From Variovorax sp. J22G73 (GTDB taxonomy: Bacteria; Pseudomonadota; Gammaproteobacteria; Burkholderiales; Burkholderiaceae_C), in the NCBI RefSeq assembly GCF_030317035.1, contig NZ_JASZYK010000003.1, positions 1 through 64,000 of the forward strand: DNA of 64,000 nucleotides. Reading direction: 5' to 3'. Position 1 is the stretch's first letter. Each line of letters opens with the position of its first letter. A program made the position numbers and the translations under genes. The notes beneath the pieces were generated by a model, which made no database searches, was not told the origin of the DNA, and saw only the letters and a program-made list of their open reading frames with translations. Of the stretch, positions 52,462 through 61,547 are shown one piece after another.

Positions 52462-53136
52462 TCAGGTCCGATGAGACTCGAGGCTCGCCACGTGCGCGCG
52501 AGAAAATTCCACGCCCTTGCGGCACAGCGCCAGGTCGCACCCCAGGCTGCGCAGCCCCATGTGCACGGCCGCGTCGATGTAAGCCTCGGGCTCGGCCACG
52601 CCGCGTCGCACCGCCTGGATGGTGCCGGCCGAGGCGCCCTTCAGGAAGTCGGTGGCGGCTTCGACGTTCTCCACCTCGAACTGCCCGCTGTCGCGCCCCA
52701 TCACCAGGTCGGCGGACATGTACTTGTCCACCAGCGAGCCGTGCGGCCACACGTCCATGCGAATCAGGAACTCGGTGTGCTTGGGGTCGAGCAGCGAGCG
52801 CACGAGGTACAGCCTGAAGCCGACCGAGAAGCGCTGCCAGGGCTCCTTCAGGAAGTCGTAGACCGGCAGGATGTCGGTCATGAGCGCGTCGCTGGTCGCG
52901 ATGCCCGCGGCCACCATCGCGGCGTCCAGCGACTCGAAGTAACGGTAGAAGGTACCGCGCGAAATGCCCGCCTCGCGCGCCACGTCCTCGATGCCCGGAA
53001 ACGCGCTCACCCGCTCGGTGAAGGTGCGCGCGGTGGCATCCAGGATTCGCGCGCGCATGAGCACGCGGCGCTTCTCGGCCACTTCAGGCCGGTGATCGGG
53101 GCGGTGGTCGGGCCGGCGATCGAAGGTGTCCACCAT
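52462..53136 (-). CDS. TetR family transcriptional regulator
   Basis: 224 residues from ATG 53136. After a charged start with a DHRPDHRP repeat, the TetR HTH is clear: ARILDATARTFTERVSAFPG and VAREAGISRGTFYRYFESLD. The C-terminal ligand domain is unassigned. Divergent from the flavin monooxygenase pair across a 308-bp region rich in palindromes, which points to local control of that operon. Confidence 0.88.
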   Translation of the reverse strand: MVDTFDRRPDHRPDHRPEVAEKRRVLMRARILDATARTFTERVSAFPGIEDVAREAGISRGTFYRYFESLDAAMVAAGIATSDALMTDILPVYDFLKEPWQRFSVGFRLYLVRSLLDPKHTEFLIRMDVWPHGSLVDKYMSADLVMGRDSGQFEVENVEAATDFLKGASAGTIQAVRRGVAEPEAYIDAAVHMGLRSLGCDLALCRKGVEFSRAHVASLESHRT

Positions 53137-53210
53137 CGGTGCGCTCCTGCCTCTTGTTTCGCGTGAATCGGGGTCGCCGAATATAGGGGCAGTTGCGCCG
53201 CGGCACCATC

Positions 53211-53231
53211 GGCACGTGCCCGACAGGGCAC
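53211..53231. promoter_or_regulatory. Overlapping palindromes in TetR/monooxygenase spacer
   Basis: GGCACGTGCC (53211-53220) is a perfect palindrome and overlaps GTGCCC-GACA-GGGCAC (53216-53231). These are 75-95 bases upstream of the TetR start and may be part of its own promoter or operator. Confidence 0.4.
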
Positions 53232-53292
53232 TTCATACGCACCTGCCCGACCGGGCCCTCCATCCACACGGCGAATCGCACATCCCGTCAGG

Positions 53293-53307
53293 ATGACGAA
53301 TCGTCAT
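53293..53307. promoter_or_regulatory. Palindrome ATGACGA-A-TCGTCAT
   Basis: Perfect 7-bp half-sites around one central base, a size typical of TetR-family operators. It is in the middle of the 308-bp region between the TetR gene and the monooxygenase gene. Confidence 0.5.
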
Positions 53308-53363
53308 TGGCACGTAGGGAAACAGATGTGGCCGGCCCGTGGGCCCGGCGCTAGATTCACCTC

Positions 53364-53379
53364 ATCGATGCGCATCGAT
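53364..53379. promoter_or_regulatory. Palindrome ATCGATGCGCATCGAT
   Basis: A perfect 16-bp palindrome about 65-80 bases before the monooxygenase ATG, just after a possible promoter. Candidate TetR operator. The remainder of the 308-bp spacer (53137-53444) has no gene. Confidence 0.5.
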
Positions 53380-53444
53380 TTCACGAAACCGGGCAAGGCA
53401 TGGCGCCTTGCCCCGGGGTACATCACGTCATTCGAGGAATCCAC

Positions 53445-54725
53445 ATGCTCACCATTGCCAAGCCCCCTGCAGCCGCTACATCCGCATCGGCCACAGCCGC
53501 CACTGCCGTTCCTCCCCGCAAGCAGCCGTCGGTCAACGCCGACGAGTGGGTACGGCCGAACCGCGAAATCATCGAGCGCGCCACGCGCCTCGTGCCGCTG
53601 ATTCGCGAGCACGCGGCCAAGACCTCCGAAGACCGCCAGGTCGCGCCCGCCGTCATGCAGGCCATCGAGCAGGCGGGCCTGTTCAAGCTGCTGGTGCCCA
53701 AGCGCTACGGCGGCCTGGGCACCAACCTTCGCACCTTGATGGAGACGGTGGCCGAGGTGGGCCGCGGCGACGGCTCCACGTCGTGGGCGGTCGCGCTGCT
53801 CAACGTGTGCACCTGGTTCGCCACCACCTATTCGCAGCGCGCGCAGGACGAGGTGTTCGGCCAGAACCCGAACGCCAAGTGCTGCGGCATCTTCACGCCG
53901 GGCAGCAAGGCCGAGCGCGTGGAAGGCGGCTACAGGGTCAGCGGCCGCTGGGCCTATGCGTCGGGTTCGTTCGCGGCCGACTGGGGCACGCTGGGCATGT
54001 TCCTTCCGAATCAGGAGGGCGGCTTCACGCCGGCGCTGGGCCTCATTCCGGCATCGGCATGGACCATCGAAGACACGTGGTTCGTCACCGGCATGAAGGG
54101 CTCGGGCAGCAACACCATCGTGGTGGTCGATCACTTCGTGCCCGACCATCGCATCCAGACCTTCGCCGACCTGATGGAGGCCAGGTTCGCCACGCCGCAC
54201 CAGGACACGGAGCCGCTGGCCAACATGGTGTTCGTGCCGGTCGCCGCGCTGGTGCTGGTGGGCGCGCAGCTGGGCCTGGGGCGCGCCATGATGGACCTGA
54301 CGCTGGAGCGGCTGCCCAACAAGCCGGTGGCGTACACGACCTATGCGCAGTCGAAGAACTCGCCCACGCACCAGCTCGCCGTGGCCTCGGCCGACACCAA
54401 GATCGACCTGGCCTACCTGCTGATGCAGCGCGCCTGCGCGGACATCGACGGCGCGGCCGCGCGCGGCGAGGTGATGTCGCTGCTGCAGCGCGGGCGCGTG
54501 CGCAACGACACCGGCCACATCTTCGCGCTGGTGAAGGAGGCCTTCGACATCTTGATGACGGCCAACGGCGCGGGTGCCTTCGCGGAGCCCAACATCATGA
54601 ACAAGCTCTGGCGCGACAGCGAGATCGCCGGGCGCCATGCCTACGTGACCACCGAAGTCGGCAAGGAAGCCTACGGCCGCTTGCTGCTGGGCGCGGACGG
54701 CGGCATTCCGCTGGTGGCGCTGTGA
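53445..54725 (+). CDS. Flavin-dependent monooxygenase, acyl-CoA-dehydrogenase fold
   Basis: 426 residues from ATG 53445, with GAGGAA upstream. An Ala/Thr-rich N-terminus is followed by the acyl-CoA-dehydrogenase-like fold of group D monooxygenases (HsaA, DszC, HpaB): AIEQAGLFKLLVPKRYGGLG, EVGRGDGSTSWAVALLNV, VSGRWAYASGSFAADW and MKGSGSNTIVVVDHFVP. The usual acyl-CoA dehydrogenase catalytic glutamate region is absent in recognisable form. These enzymes hydroxylate phenols, sulfur or nitrogen compounds with reduced flavin from a partner. The partner reductase gene overlaps its stop. Confidence 0.82.
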   Translation: MLTIAKPPAAATSASATAATAVPPRKQPSVNADEWVRPNREIIERATRLVPLIREHAAKTSEDRQVAPAVMQAIEQAGLFKLLVPKRYGGLGTNLRTLMETVAEVGRGDGSTSWAVALLNVCTWFATTYSQRAQDEVFGQNPNAKCCGIFTPGSKAERVEGGYRVSGRWAYASGSFAADWGTLGMFLPNQEGGFTPALGLIPASAWTIEDTWFVTGMKGSGSNTIVVVDHFVPDHRIQTFADLMEARFATPHQDTEPLANMVFVPVAALVLVGAQLGLGRAMMDLTLERLPNKPVAYTTYAQSKNSPTHQLAVASADTKIDLAYLLMQRACADIDGAAARGEVMSLLQRGRVRNDTGHIFALVKEAFDILMTANGAGAFAEPNIMNKLWRDSEIAGRHAYVTTEVGKEAYGRLLLGADGGIPLVAL

Positions 54726-55273
54726 ACGTCGCGGCACCGCTGTTCGCGGCAACCGTCGCGCGCGCGCACCCCGCGGCGCCCGAGGCGCTGGGCCACGACT
54801 TCAAGGCGAGCATGCGCAGGCTGGCGGCGGGCGTGTGCGTGATCACCACGCTCGACGAAGGCCGGTTCCTGGGTTGCACGGCCACGGCGGTGACCTCGGT
54901 CTCGGCCGAGCCGCCCACGCTGCTGGTGTGCCTCAACAAGGCATCGAGAACGCACGCCGCCGTGATTCGCGCGGGCTTCTTCGGCGTGAGCGTGCTGTCG
55001 GCGGGCGACGAGCAGATCGCGCGCGACTTTGCCGGCATGAACACAAACACGGGTGCGGTGCCCGACCGCTTCTGGGACGACGGCTGGACCACGCAGCACT
55101 CGGGCGCGCCCGTGCTGAGCAACCGGGCCGCGGCGTTCGACTGCCGGGTATCAACGGCCACGGCGGTGGCATCGCACACGGTGATCTTCGGCGAGGTGGT
55201 CGGCGCGCGGCAGCAGGCGGGCAGCCTGCTGGTGTACGCGGGAGGGCGGTTCATCCAAGTGCCCGCGCAGTGA
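54722..55273 (+). CDS. Flavin reductase component (FMN-binding split barrel)
   Basis: 183 residues from GTG 54722, overlapping the monooxygenase stop (GTGA). FKASMRRLAAGVCVITTLDE, LGCTATAVTSVSAEPPTLLV and RTHAAVIRAGFFGVSVLSAG are typical of HpaC/HsaB-type reductases, which use NAD(P)H to make reduced FMN or FAD. Supplies flavin to the monooxygenase encoded upstream. A segment around VPDRFWDDGW is family-typical. Confidence 0.88.
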   Translation: MNVAAPLFAATVARAHPAAPEALGHDFKASMRRLAAGVCVITTLDEGRFLGCTATAVTSVSAEPPTLLVCLNKASRTHAAVIRAGFFGVSVLSAGDEQIARDFAGMNTNTGAVPDRFWDDGWTTQHSGAPVLSNRAAAFDCRVSTATAVASHTVIFGEVVGARQQAGSLLVYAGGRFIQVPAQ

Positions 55274-55316
55274 TGCGCAGGACCTGTCGCTCAGCGCTTT
55301 GCTGTCATCGCCCCAC

Positions 55317-58300
55317 CTACCACCGCACCTTCACACCCACGCTCGCGTTCACCCCGCTCTTGATGCGCGCGTCCCCGCTCGACGACCACAGCTTGCCCAG
55401 CTCCGCATAGAGGCTGGTGCTCTGCGTCAGGTGCAGGGTGGCGCCGCCGGCCAGCTCGGTGCTGGTGCCGCCGGTGGCGGTGGCGATGTCGGTGTAGGCC
55501 GCGGGGCCGACGAAGCGGGTCACGTCGGAGCCGCTACCGCTGCGGTACACGTTCACGCGCACATACGGTTGCAGCAGGCCGGCGCTGGTGGCGATCTCGC
55601 CCTTCACGCGCACGCCCGCGCGCAGCAGCCAGCCGTCGTGGCTGTTCTGCTGCACCAGGGCGCCGACGATGCCGGTGTCGTCCAGGTTCACGCGCTGGTG
55701 CACCAGCTGCAGCTGCGGCTCGATGCTCCAGTTTTCCGCGAGGGGAAACGACTGGCCCACCTCGATGGACGCCAGCAGGCTGTTGCCCTTGCCCGAGCTG
55801 GCGAAACCCAGCGTGGGCAGCGCGGTGTAGCGGTGGCGCCCGGCCTGCAGCACGCCGTCGACGTACAGGCCGCTGTCGTTCTTCCAGGTGGCGTAGGCGC
55901 CCAGGAACTGGTTGCGCAGGTCGGTGGAACCCACGCCGTAGTTCTGCAGGCCGCCGGCGAAGCCGGTCACGCTCATGGTGCCGTCGAGCTGGCCGACGTA
56001 CACGCCCACGCGCCAGTTGGGGTCGGCCCACAGGTCGGTGCCGGCCTGGAAGCCCGTGAGGCGCCCTTCGCTCGTGGGGCTGACGGTGCCCGACTGGCCG
56101 ATGGTGCGGTCGGTGCTGATGACGCGGCCCCACGCCTGGCGGTAGCCCTGGTCGGGCGAGGCGGTGTTGGCGCCGCTGGCACCGTCGTCGCCCACGCGCT
56201 GGTGCAGGTTGCCCAGCATCGCCAGGCCGGCCTGGCGCACCTGCTCGGGCAGCGCGGCGTACAGCGCCACTTCGTTGCGGTACGTGGGCACAGCGATGCC
56301 GCCGAAGCCGGTGCCCGTGCCAGTGCCGGTGCCGGCCCCCGTTCCCGCGCCGGTGCCCGCGCCGAGGGGCGTGCCGGGGTCGGTGCCCGTGCCCGTGCCT
56401 GTGCCACCTCCGGGCGGCGTCACGGTCGCGGTCGAGCGCAGGTACCAGTTCTCGCCCGCGCCGCTGGCGTCCGCCGCGTACAGCCGGTACTGGTAGGCGC
56501 CGGCATCGACGTGGCCGCCGGCCAGGGTGAAGGCGCTGCGGGTGGTCTGCGCGGTGGTGGTCGCGCCGTTGATGGCGCTGATCACCTCGATGCCGTTGCC
56601 GGCAGTGAGCCCGCCCAGGCCGCCCAGGTTGACGATCTGCACGTTGGTGGTGCCGCTGGCGATGGCGGTGGCGCCGCTGAGCACCAGCCGGTCGCTCACG
56701 CTGGTGCTCGTGCCCAGCGCGGTGCCCAGGCGCAGGGTGCCGCCGTTGCCCACCCACGGGCCGTTCACGGTGAGCGTGGTGCCGGGCACCGTGCCCACCA
56801 GCGACACGGTGCCGCTGTTGGTGAGCGAGGCCACGGTCTGGCTGAAGCCGGCCAGGTCGAGCGTGGCGCCATTGGCCACGTTGAAGGCGCTGGCGTTGCT
56901 GAAGGTGTTGGTCGCGCCGGCGCGCAGGGTGCCGGCCGCGACGCTGGTGGCGCCGGAGTTGGTGTTGGCGCCACTCACCGTGAGCACGCCCGCGCCGGCC
57001 TTGATGAGGTCGGCCGCGCCCGAGATGGGCCCGGTCCAGCTCAGGTTGTTGCCGTTGGTGTCGATGGTGCCGGTGCCGCCCAGCAGCAGGGCGTTGCCCA
57101 CCGTGAGCCCGTCGGAGCCGGCAATGACGCTGGCGGTGGCGCCGGGGTCGATGGCGATGGCGCCCGTCAGCACGGCGCCGGTCTGCAGCGTCAGGCTGTT
57201 GCTGCCGGCCGTGAACTCGACCGCCGACGCGCGGGTGACGCCGTCGCCGCCCAGCCCGCCGGCGATGGTGCCGCTGTTGGTCACCGCCAGGTTCGAGCCC
57301 AGCAGGCCGACGCCGCCCGCGCCCGTTGCCCCCGCCGCGCCCCCGTTGCTGGCGAGGCCGCCCGCGCCCCCTGCACCGCCCGCGATGGTGCCGGTGTTGC
57401 TGACCGCGCCGCCGGCGCCCTGCGACGAGAGGCCGATGCCGCCGTCTCCGCCCGCGCCCGGTGCGCCGTTGCCCGTGGCGCCGCCGCCGCCGTCACCGCC
57501 CGCGCCCCCGGCACCGCCGAGGATGCGCGCCGCGTTGTTCACGGTGATGGCGCTGCCGGCCAGCGTGAGGCCGATGCCGCCCGCGCCGCCGCCGCCGCCG
57601 GACGCATTGAGCTGGGCGGGCGTGAGCGTGGTGCCACCGGCACCGCCCACGCCGCCTGCGCCACCGGCGATGAGGCAGAGGTTGGTGAAGGTGAGCCCTT
57701 GCGTGGCCGCGTTCAGATAGAACCCGCCCCCGCCGCTGCCGCCCCCGCCGGCTTGCGAGAAGGCGTCGCCGCCCGCGCCGCCCACGCCGCCCACGGCCGG
57801 GCCGGAGTGGGTGAAGCTGGCGAGCGCGCCGTTCAGGATCGCGCCGTAGCCGCCGGCACCGCCGCCGCCCGCGGCCCAGTAGCCCTGGCCGCCCGCGCCG
57901 CCGTTGCCGCCGGTGTAGCTGTCGGTGGACGAGGTCGTGTTGGTGGGAATCGTCGCGCCCTGGAAGCCGCCGCCGCCGCCGCCACCGTAGCCATCGCCCG
58001 CGCCGAAGCCGCCGGTTTGCGACTGGCCCACGGCGCCGTTGTCGCCCTGGAACACGCCCGGGCTCACGGCGGTGCTGGTGGTGCCTGCGGCACCGCCGGT
58101 GCCCGGCGTGGCATTCGCGAAGGTGCCCTTTACCGCGTCGCTGCCGGCCAAGACACCGGCCGGCGTCGAAGCGCCGCCGTTGCCGCCGCTGGCACCCAAC
58201 GTCGAATCGTTGAGGCCGCCGCTGCCGCCGTTGCCGTCGCTGCCGCCGGCGCCCGCATGCAGCATCGGCTCGCCCACGGGCTGTCCGCCCGCGCCGCCCG

Positions 58301-58463
58301 CGGCCAATGCGGGCCCGGCGCATACCAGCGCGACGGCCATCGCCACGGCACGCGTGCCGGACGAAGACTTCGAAGAAGACCGCGCGTGACCGCGCGAGAT
58401 TTCGGGGGCGGCGACCCAGGTGCCGAGTGTGGGATTCCAGAGGGTCCGAAAAATCTTGTTCAT
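55317..58463 (-). CDS. Type V autotransporter with extended signal peptide
   Basis: 1048 residues from ATG 58463. MNKIFRTLWNPTLGTWVAAP is the ESPR extension found in large autotransporters, followed by a hydrophobic signal core and cleavage near ALAAGG. The passenger (about 80-420) is Gly-rich with GGAGGxGG stretches, then autotransporter-associated repeats such as GAGVLTVSGANTNSGATSV and SNASAFNVANGATLDLAGF. A Gly-Thr/Gly-Ala linker (about 690-720) precedes YRNEVALYAALPEQVRQAGL and the C-terminal beta-barrel, which ends in GVKVRW with a terminal aromatic. Surface adhesin or biofilm role is likely for this fold, but ligand is unknown. Confidence 0.9.
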   Translation of the reverse strand: MNKIFRTLWNPTLGTWVAAPEISRGHARSSSKSSSGTRAVAMAVALVCAGPALAAGGAGGQPVGEPMLHAGAGGSDGNGGSGGLNDSTLGASGGNGGASTPAGVLAGSDAVKGTFANATPGTGGAAGTTSTAVSPGVFQGDNGAVGQSQTGGFGAGDGYGGGGGGGFQGATIPTNTTSSTDSYTGGNGGAGGQGYWAAGGGGAGGYGAILNGALASFTHSGPAVGGVGGAGGDAFSQAGGGGSGGGGFYLNAATQGLTFTNLCLIAGGAGGVGGAGGTTLTPAQLNASGGGGGAGGIGLTLAGSAITVNNAARILGGAGGAGGDGGGGATGNGAPGAGGDGGIGLSSQGAGGAVSNTGTIAGGAGGAGGLASNGGAAGATGAGGVGLLGSNLAVTNSGTIAGGLGGDGVTRASAVEFTAGSNSLTLQTGAVLTGAIAIDPGATASVIAGSDGLTVGNALLLGGTGTIDTNGNNLSWTGPISGAADLIKAGAGVLTVSGANTNSGATSVAAGTLRAGATNTFSNASAFNVANGATLDLAGFSQTVASLTNSGTVSLVGTVPGTTLTVNGPWVGNGGTLRLGTALGTSTSVSDRLVLSGATAIASGTTNVQIVNLGGLGGLTAGNGIEVISAINGATTTAQTTRSAFTLAGGHVDAGAYQYRLYAADASGAGENWYLRSTATVTPPGGGTGTGTGTDPGTPLGAGTGAGTGAGTGTGTGTGFGGIAVPTYRNEVALYAALPEQVRQAGLAMLGNLHQRVGDDGASGANTASPDQGYRQAWGRVISTDRTIGQSGTVSPTSEGRLTGFQAGTDLWADPNWRVGVYVGQLDGTMSVTGFAGGLQNYGVGSTDLRNQFLGAYATWKNDSGLYVDGVLQAGRHRYTALPTLGFASSGKGNSLLASIEVGQSFPLAENWSIEPQLQLVHQRVNLDDTGIVGALVQQNSHDGWLLRAGVRVKGEIATSAGLLQPYVRVNVYRSGSGSDVTRFVGPAAYTDIATATGGTSTELAGGATLHLTQSTSLYAELGKLWSSSGDARIKSGVNASVGVKVRW
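56296..56410. repeat. GC-rich short-period repeat encoding the Gly-Thr/Ala linker
   Basis: Imperfect hexanucleotide units of the type GTGCCC/GTGCCG/GCGCCG code (on the minus strand) for alternating Gly-Thr and Gly-Ala pairs between passenger and barrel. Such tracts can vary in length by slippage in steps that keep frame. Confidence 0.7.
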
Positions 58464-58782
58464 GGCTTCAACTTGTTCCTTCGTTACCTGATCGGGCAGG
58501 CGCCCACGTGCGACAGCAATGGCTTGCTCCTCCACACGCCGTGATTTCGAATTTGCAAGTCAAAAATGTAAGTACGCGTAGCAACTGGCGATATGCCCGA
58601 TAACGGGTACCTCCCGAGTCCCCGGGAAGGCCCGTTTTCACTCGCGTTGGGTCGCAGATGACGGTCTTGTGAGGCATCTACCCTGAACTGCTTCGAGAAG
58701 TAACCGATGTTTCTCGATGGGTGCAAAAGTACTCAGTTTGGGGAGACGCCTCGGCGGCGTCTTCGGTGCCCGCCGGCCTCGC
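58464..58782. other. 319-bp spacer between autotransporter and exporter genes
   Basis: No gene is seen. It holds the autotransporter's promoter region, with an AT-richer patch near 58560. At 58744-58762, AGACGCC-TCGGC-GGCGTCT forms a 7-bp hairpin near the end of the exporter gene; it has no T-run, so a terminator role is uncertain. Confidence 0.5.
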
Positions 58783-60015
58783 TCAGTCCGGCCGGGGCTT
58801 TTTCCCTGGCGTGGGAAGAAACGCGGTCGCCAGCCCCAACAGCGGCAGGAACGAGGTGACGCCGTAGACCCACACGATGCCCTTCACGTCCGCCAGTTCG
58901 CCAAGCCCGGCGGCGCCGATACCGCCGATGCCGAACATCAAGCCGAACATCAGGCCCGAGACCAGCCCCACGCGGCCGGGCACCGCCTCCTGCGCGTACA
59001 CCACGAGCGCCGCAAACGCCGACGACATCACCAGGCCCACGACAACCGCCAGCACGGCCGTCCAGAACAGGTCCGCGTATGGCAGCGCGAGCGCGAACGG
59101 CGCGACGCCGAGAAACGAGATCCAGATGACCGCCTTGCGGCCGATGCGATCGCCCACCGGTCCGCCGGCGAAGGTGCCGGCGGCCACCGCGGCCAGGAAA
59201 ATGAACAGGCACAGCTGGCTTTGCTGCACGCTCAGGTTGAAGCGCTCGATGAGATAGAACGTGAAGTAATTCGTGAAAGACGCTATATAGACGAACTTTG
59301 CGAACATCAGGATGCAGATGACGACCACGGCGCGAATCATCTGCGGACCCGACAGGCCTTCACCATGGCTGCGCGCAAGGCTTTTCGCCTTCGCTTGTCC
59401 GTGGTGCACCACCCAGCCGGTCAGGCGGTACAGCACAAGAATCGCAAGCACCGCCACCAGCATGAACCACGCGACCGCGCCCTGCCCGTGCGGAATGACG
59501 ATGGCGGCCGTAAGCAGCGGCCCGATGGCGCTGCCGGTGTTGCCACCCACCTGGAAGGTCGATTGCGCCGTGCCGAACCGCCCGCCCGACGCCAGGCGCG
59601 CGATGCGCGAGGCCTCGGGGTGAAAGGTGGCCGAACCCACGCCCACCACAGCCGCCGCCACCAGCAGCATCGGGAACGAACCGGCGACGGCGATCAGCGC
59701 AACGCCTATCAAGGTCATCACCATGCCCGAGGGCAGCAGGTAGGGTTTCGGGTGCTTGTCGGTGTACATGCCCACCAAGGGCTGCAGCAGCGAGGCGGTC
59801 ACCTGGTACACGAGGGCGATGAGGCCGATCTGCCCGAAGCTGAGCGAAAAGTTCTGCTTCAGCAACGGAAAGATCGACGGCAGCATCGCCTGGATCAGGT
59901 CGTTGAGCAGGTGGGCGAAGGCCGCGCCACCAACAATGGGCAAGAGAAAGCCGTGGGCTTTCGGCTCGATGAGCGGCGCAGCGGCGGCGCCGAGGGTTGC
60001 AGATTTCACAGTCAT
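58783..60015 (-). CDS. fsr: Fosmidomycin-resistance-type MFS exporter
   Basis: 410 residues from ATG 60015 (MTVKSAT); ATG 60021 adds two residues. About 12 membrane segments. The region FAHLLNDLIQAMLPSIFPLL, YQVTASLLQPLVGMYTDKHP, ATFHPEASRIARLASGGRFG and GGNTGSAIGPLL matches Fsr-type proteins. Fsr exports fosmidomycin and likely other small acidic compounds. A divergent AraC regulator (60118) with a 102-bp spacer probably controls it. Physiological substrate is unknown. Confidence 0.86.
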   Translation of the reverse strand: MTVKSATLGAAAAPLIEPKAHGFLLPIVGGAAFAHLLNDLIQAMLPSIFPLLKQNFSLSFGQIGLIALVYQVTASLLQPLVGMYTDKHPKPYLLPSGMVMTLIGVALIAVAGSFPMLLVAAAVVGVGSATFHPEASRIARLASGGRFGTAQSTFQVGGNTGSAIGPLLTAAIVIPHGQGAVAWFMLVAVLAILVLYRLTGWVVHHGQAKAKSLARSHGEGLSGPQMIRAVVVICILMFAKFVYIASFTNYFTFYLIERFNLSVQQSQLCLFIFLAAVAAGTFAGGPVGDRIGRKAVIWISFLGVAPFALALPYADLFWTAVLAVVVGLVMSSAFAALVVYAQEAVPGRVGLVSGLMFGLMFGIGGIGAAGLGELADVKGIVWVYGVTSFLPLLGLATAFLPTPGKKPRPD

Positions 60016-60117
60016 GAACATGCCGGCGACACCGGCGAAAGAGGCAAAAACCCAAGCGTAAGGCGAAGCGAAAAGGCAGTCACGCGCTGATCTGCCAGTG
60101 GCTGTAGAGTTTCTGCC

Positions 60118-60891
60118 ATGCACCCGCATCCAACGGACGAGCACCAGCACTACGACAACCTGCCACGCGCCATCGCGGTGATGGAAAGCATGTGGCCCAC
60201 GGGCTCGTCCACCGGCTGGCACACCCACCCGAGGGGGCAACTGCTGTACGCGACCGATGGCGTGATGGTGGTGCACTCGGACGTGGGCTCCTGGGTCGTG
60301 CCGCCGAACCGGGCGCTGTGGATGGTCGCGGGGCTGCGGCACAGCGTGACGATGTCCGGCGACGTGCTGATGCGCACCGCCTACATCGACGAGAGCAAGA
60401 TCGCGAGCCTTCCGCAAGACAGCTGCGTCATCAACGTGTCGCCGCTGCTGCGCGAGCTGCTGGTCGAGGCGGTCAGGATCTCGCCGACCGAGGCCGTCGA
60501 GGGCCGCGACGCCCTGCTGCTGGACCTGCTGGTCTGCGAGCTGCGGGTGTCCAGCACCATTCCGCTGCATCTGCCGATGCCCGTCGACGCCCGGCTGCGG
60601 TCGATTTGCGATGCCTTGTCGAGACGGCCCTCGGACGCATCGAGCGCGGCCGACTGGGCGCGCTCGATCGGCGTGGCCGAGCGAACCCTGCACCGGCTGT
60701 TCGCGAAGCAGACGGGCATGACCTTCGCACAATGGCGGGAGCAGGCGCGGCTGCTGCACGCGCTGCGCAAGATCGCCGAGGGCGACAAGCTCATCGACGT
60801 GGCGCTGGACTGCGGGTACGCCAGCCCGAGCGCGTTCGCCGCGATGTTCAAGCGGCACTTCAAGACGTCGCCTTCGAACTTCTACCGCTGA
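60118..60891 (+). CDS. AraC family regulator with N-terminal cupin
   Basis: 257 residues. The cupin sensor is near the start (STGWHTHPRGQLLYATDGVMVV, histidines in HTHPRGQ), followed by two HTH motifs (WARSIGVAERTLHRLFAKQTG and ALDCGYASPSAFAAMFKRHF). The gene is divergent from the fsr-type exporter gene; similar pairs are common, so it likely regulates the exporter. Confidence 0.88.
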   Translation: MHPHPTDEHQHYDNLPRAIAVMESMWPTGSSTGWHTHPRGQLLYATDGVMVVHSDVGSWVVPPNRALWMVAGLRHSVTMSGDVLMRTAYIDESKIASLPQDSCVINVSPLLRELLVEAVRISPTEAVEGRDALLLDLLVCELRVSSTIPLHLPMPVDARLRSICDALSRRPSDASSAADWARSIGVAERTLHRLFAKQTGMTFAQWREQARLLHALRKIAEGDKLIDVALDCGYASPSAFAAMFKRHFKTSPSNFYR

Positions 60892-60938
60892 CGCGTTGCC
60901 TTGAACGCCGGTTCGCGGGCTCTCGCGAAGAACCGCAG

Positions 60939-61517
60939 TCAGCCGGCGCCCGCGTCGACACCGCGGCACACCCCGAGAGCGACAAGCCCCGTCACCACGA
61001 GCATCGCCGCGGAGTGAACGCTAACGGCAGCGAGCGCCAGCAGCAGCGAGCCAGATGCGCCGAACGGCCGCGTCGCCGCCGCATCGCCCATGCACAACGG
61101 GACCAGCGCGGGCACCAGCATCAGGCCGGCGCCGTGGGCGGTGGACATCATGAAAGACCAGAGCGCCAGGCCCGCGTGGCCTGCCAGGCCTGCGTGGCCC
61201 GAGGCGCCACGGGCCCGGCCCGGCATGTGCCCCACCCTGCGCCTTGCCAGGTGCAACCCCACCACGCCGACCAGCAGCACGCCCGCCACCGTCTGCAGCA
61301 GCACCCGGTCCATCGACAGCCCGAGCACCACCGCGGCGGCCACGCACGCGACCGACGCGACATGCCCGAGCGCGAGGGGCAGCAGCGCGCGCAGCGCCTG
61401 CGCCCGGTCGCGCGAGCGCAGCCCCACGGCGGCGGCGAGCATCCAGCCGGTGGCCGGGTTCAGCCCGTGCAGCGCGCCGACCCCGGCGACCGCCAGCCAT
61501 GGCCACAGGTTTGCCAT
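60939..61517 (-). CDS. Polytopic membrane protein of unknown function
   Basis: 192 residues with about five hydrophobic helices. GALHGLNPATGWMLAAAVGL near the N-terminus and MMSTAHGAGLMLVPALVP about residue 120 carry paired histidines (ALHGxNP, TAHG), a pattern resembling, but not proving, metal-transport families of the NicO/RcnA kind. A His/Gly loop (GHAGLAGHAGLA) sits in between. It starts 30 bases after the DUF899 gene on the same strand, so the two are probably co-transcribed. Confidence 0.55.
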   Translation of the reverse strand: MANLWPWLAVAGVGALHGLNPATGWMLAAAVGLRSRDRAQALRALLPLALGHVASVACVAAAVVLGLSMDRVLLQTVAGVLLVGVVGLHLARRRVGHMPGRARGASGHAGLAGHAGLALWSFMMSTAHGAGLMLVPALVPLCMGDAAATRPFGASGSLLLALAAVSVHSAAMLVVTGLVALGVCRGVDAGAG

Positions 61518-61547
61518 GAAGGTCTCACAGGCCGAGGTTGCTGCGCG

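Noticed and set aside
55299..58544. Plus-strand open frame of about 1080 codons opposite the autotransporter gene
   Set aside because: Composition is Ala/Gly/Val repeats arising from antisense of the Gly-rich passenger; no start context and no domain.
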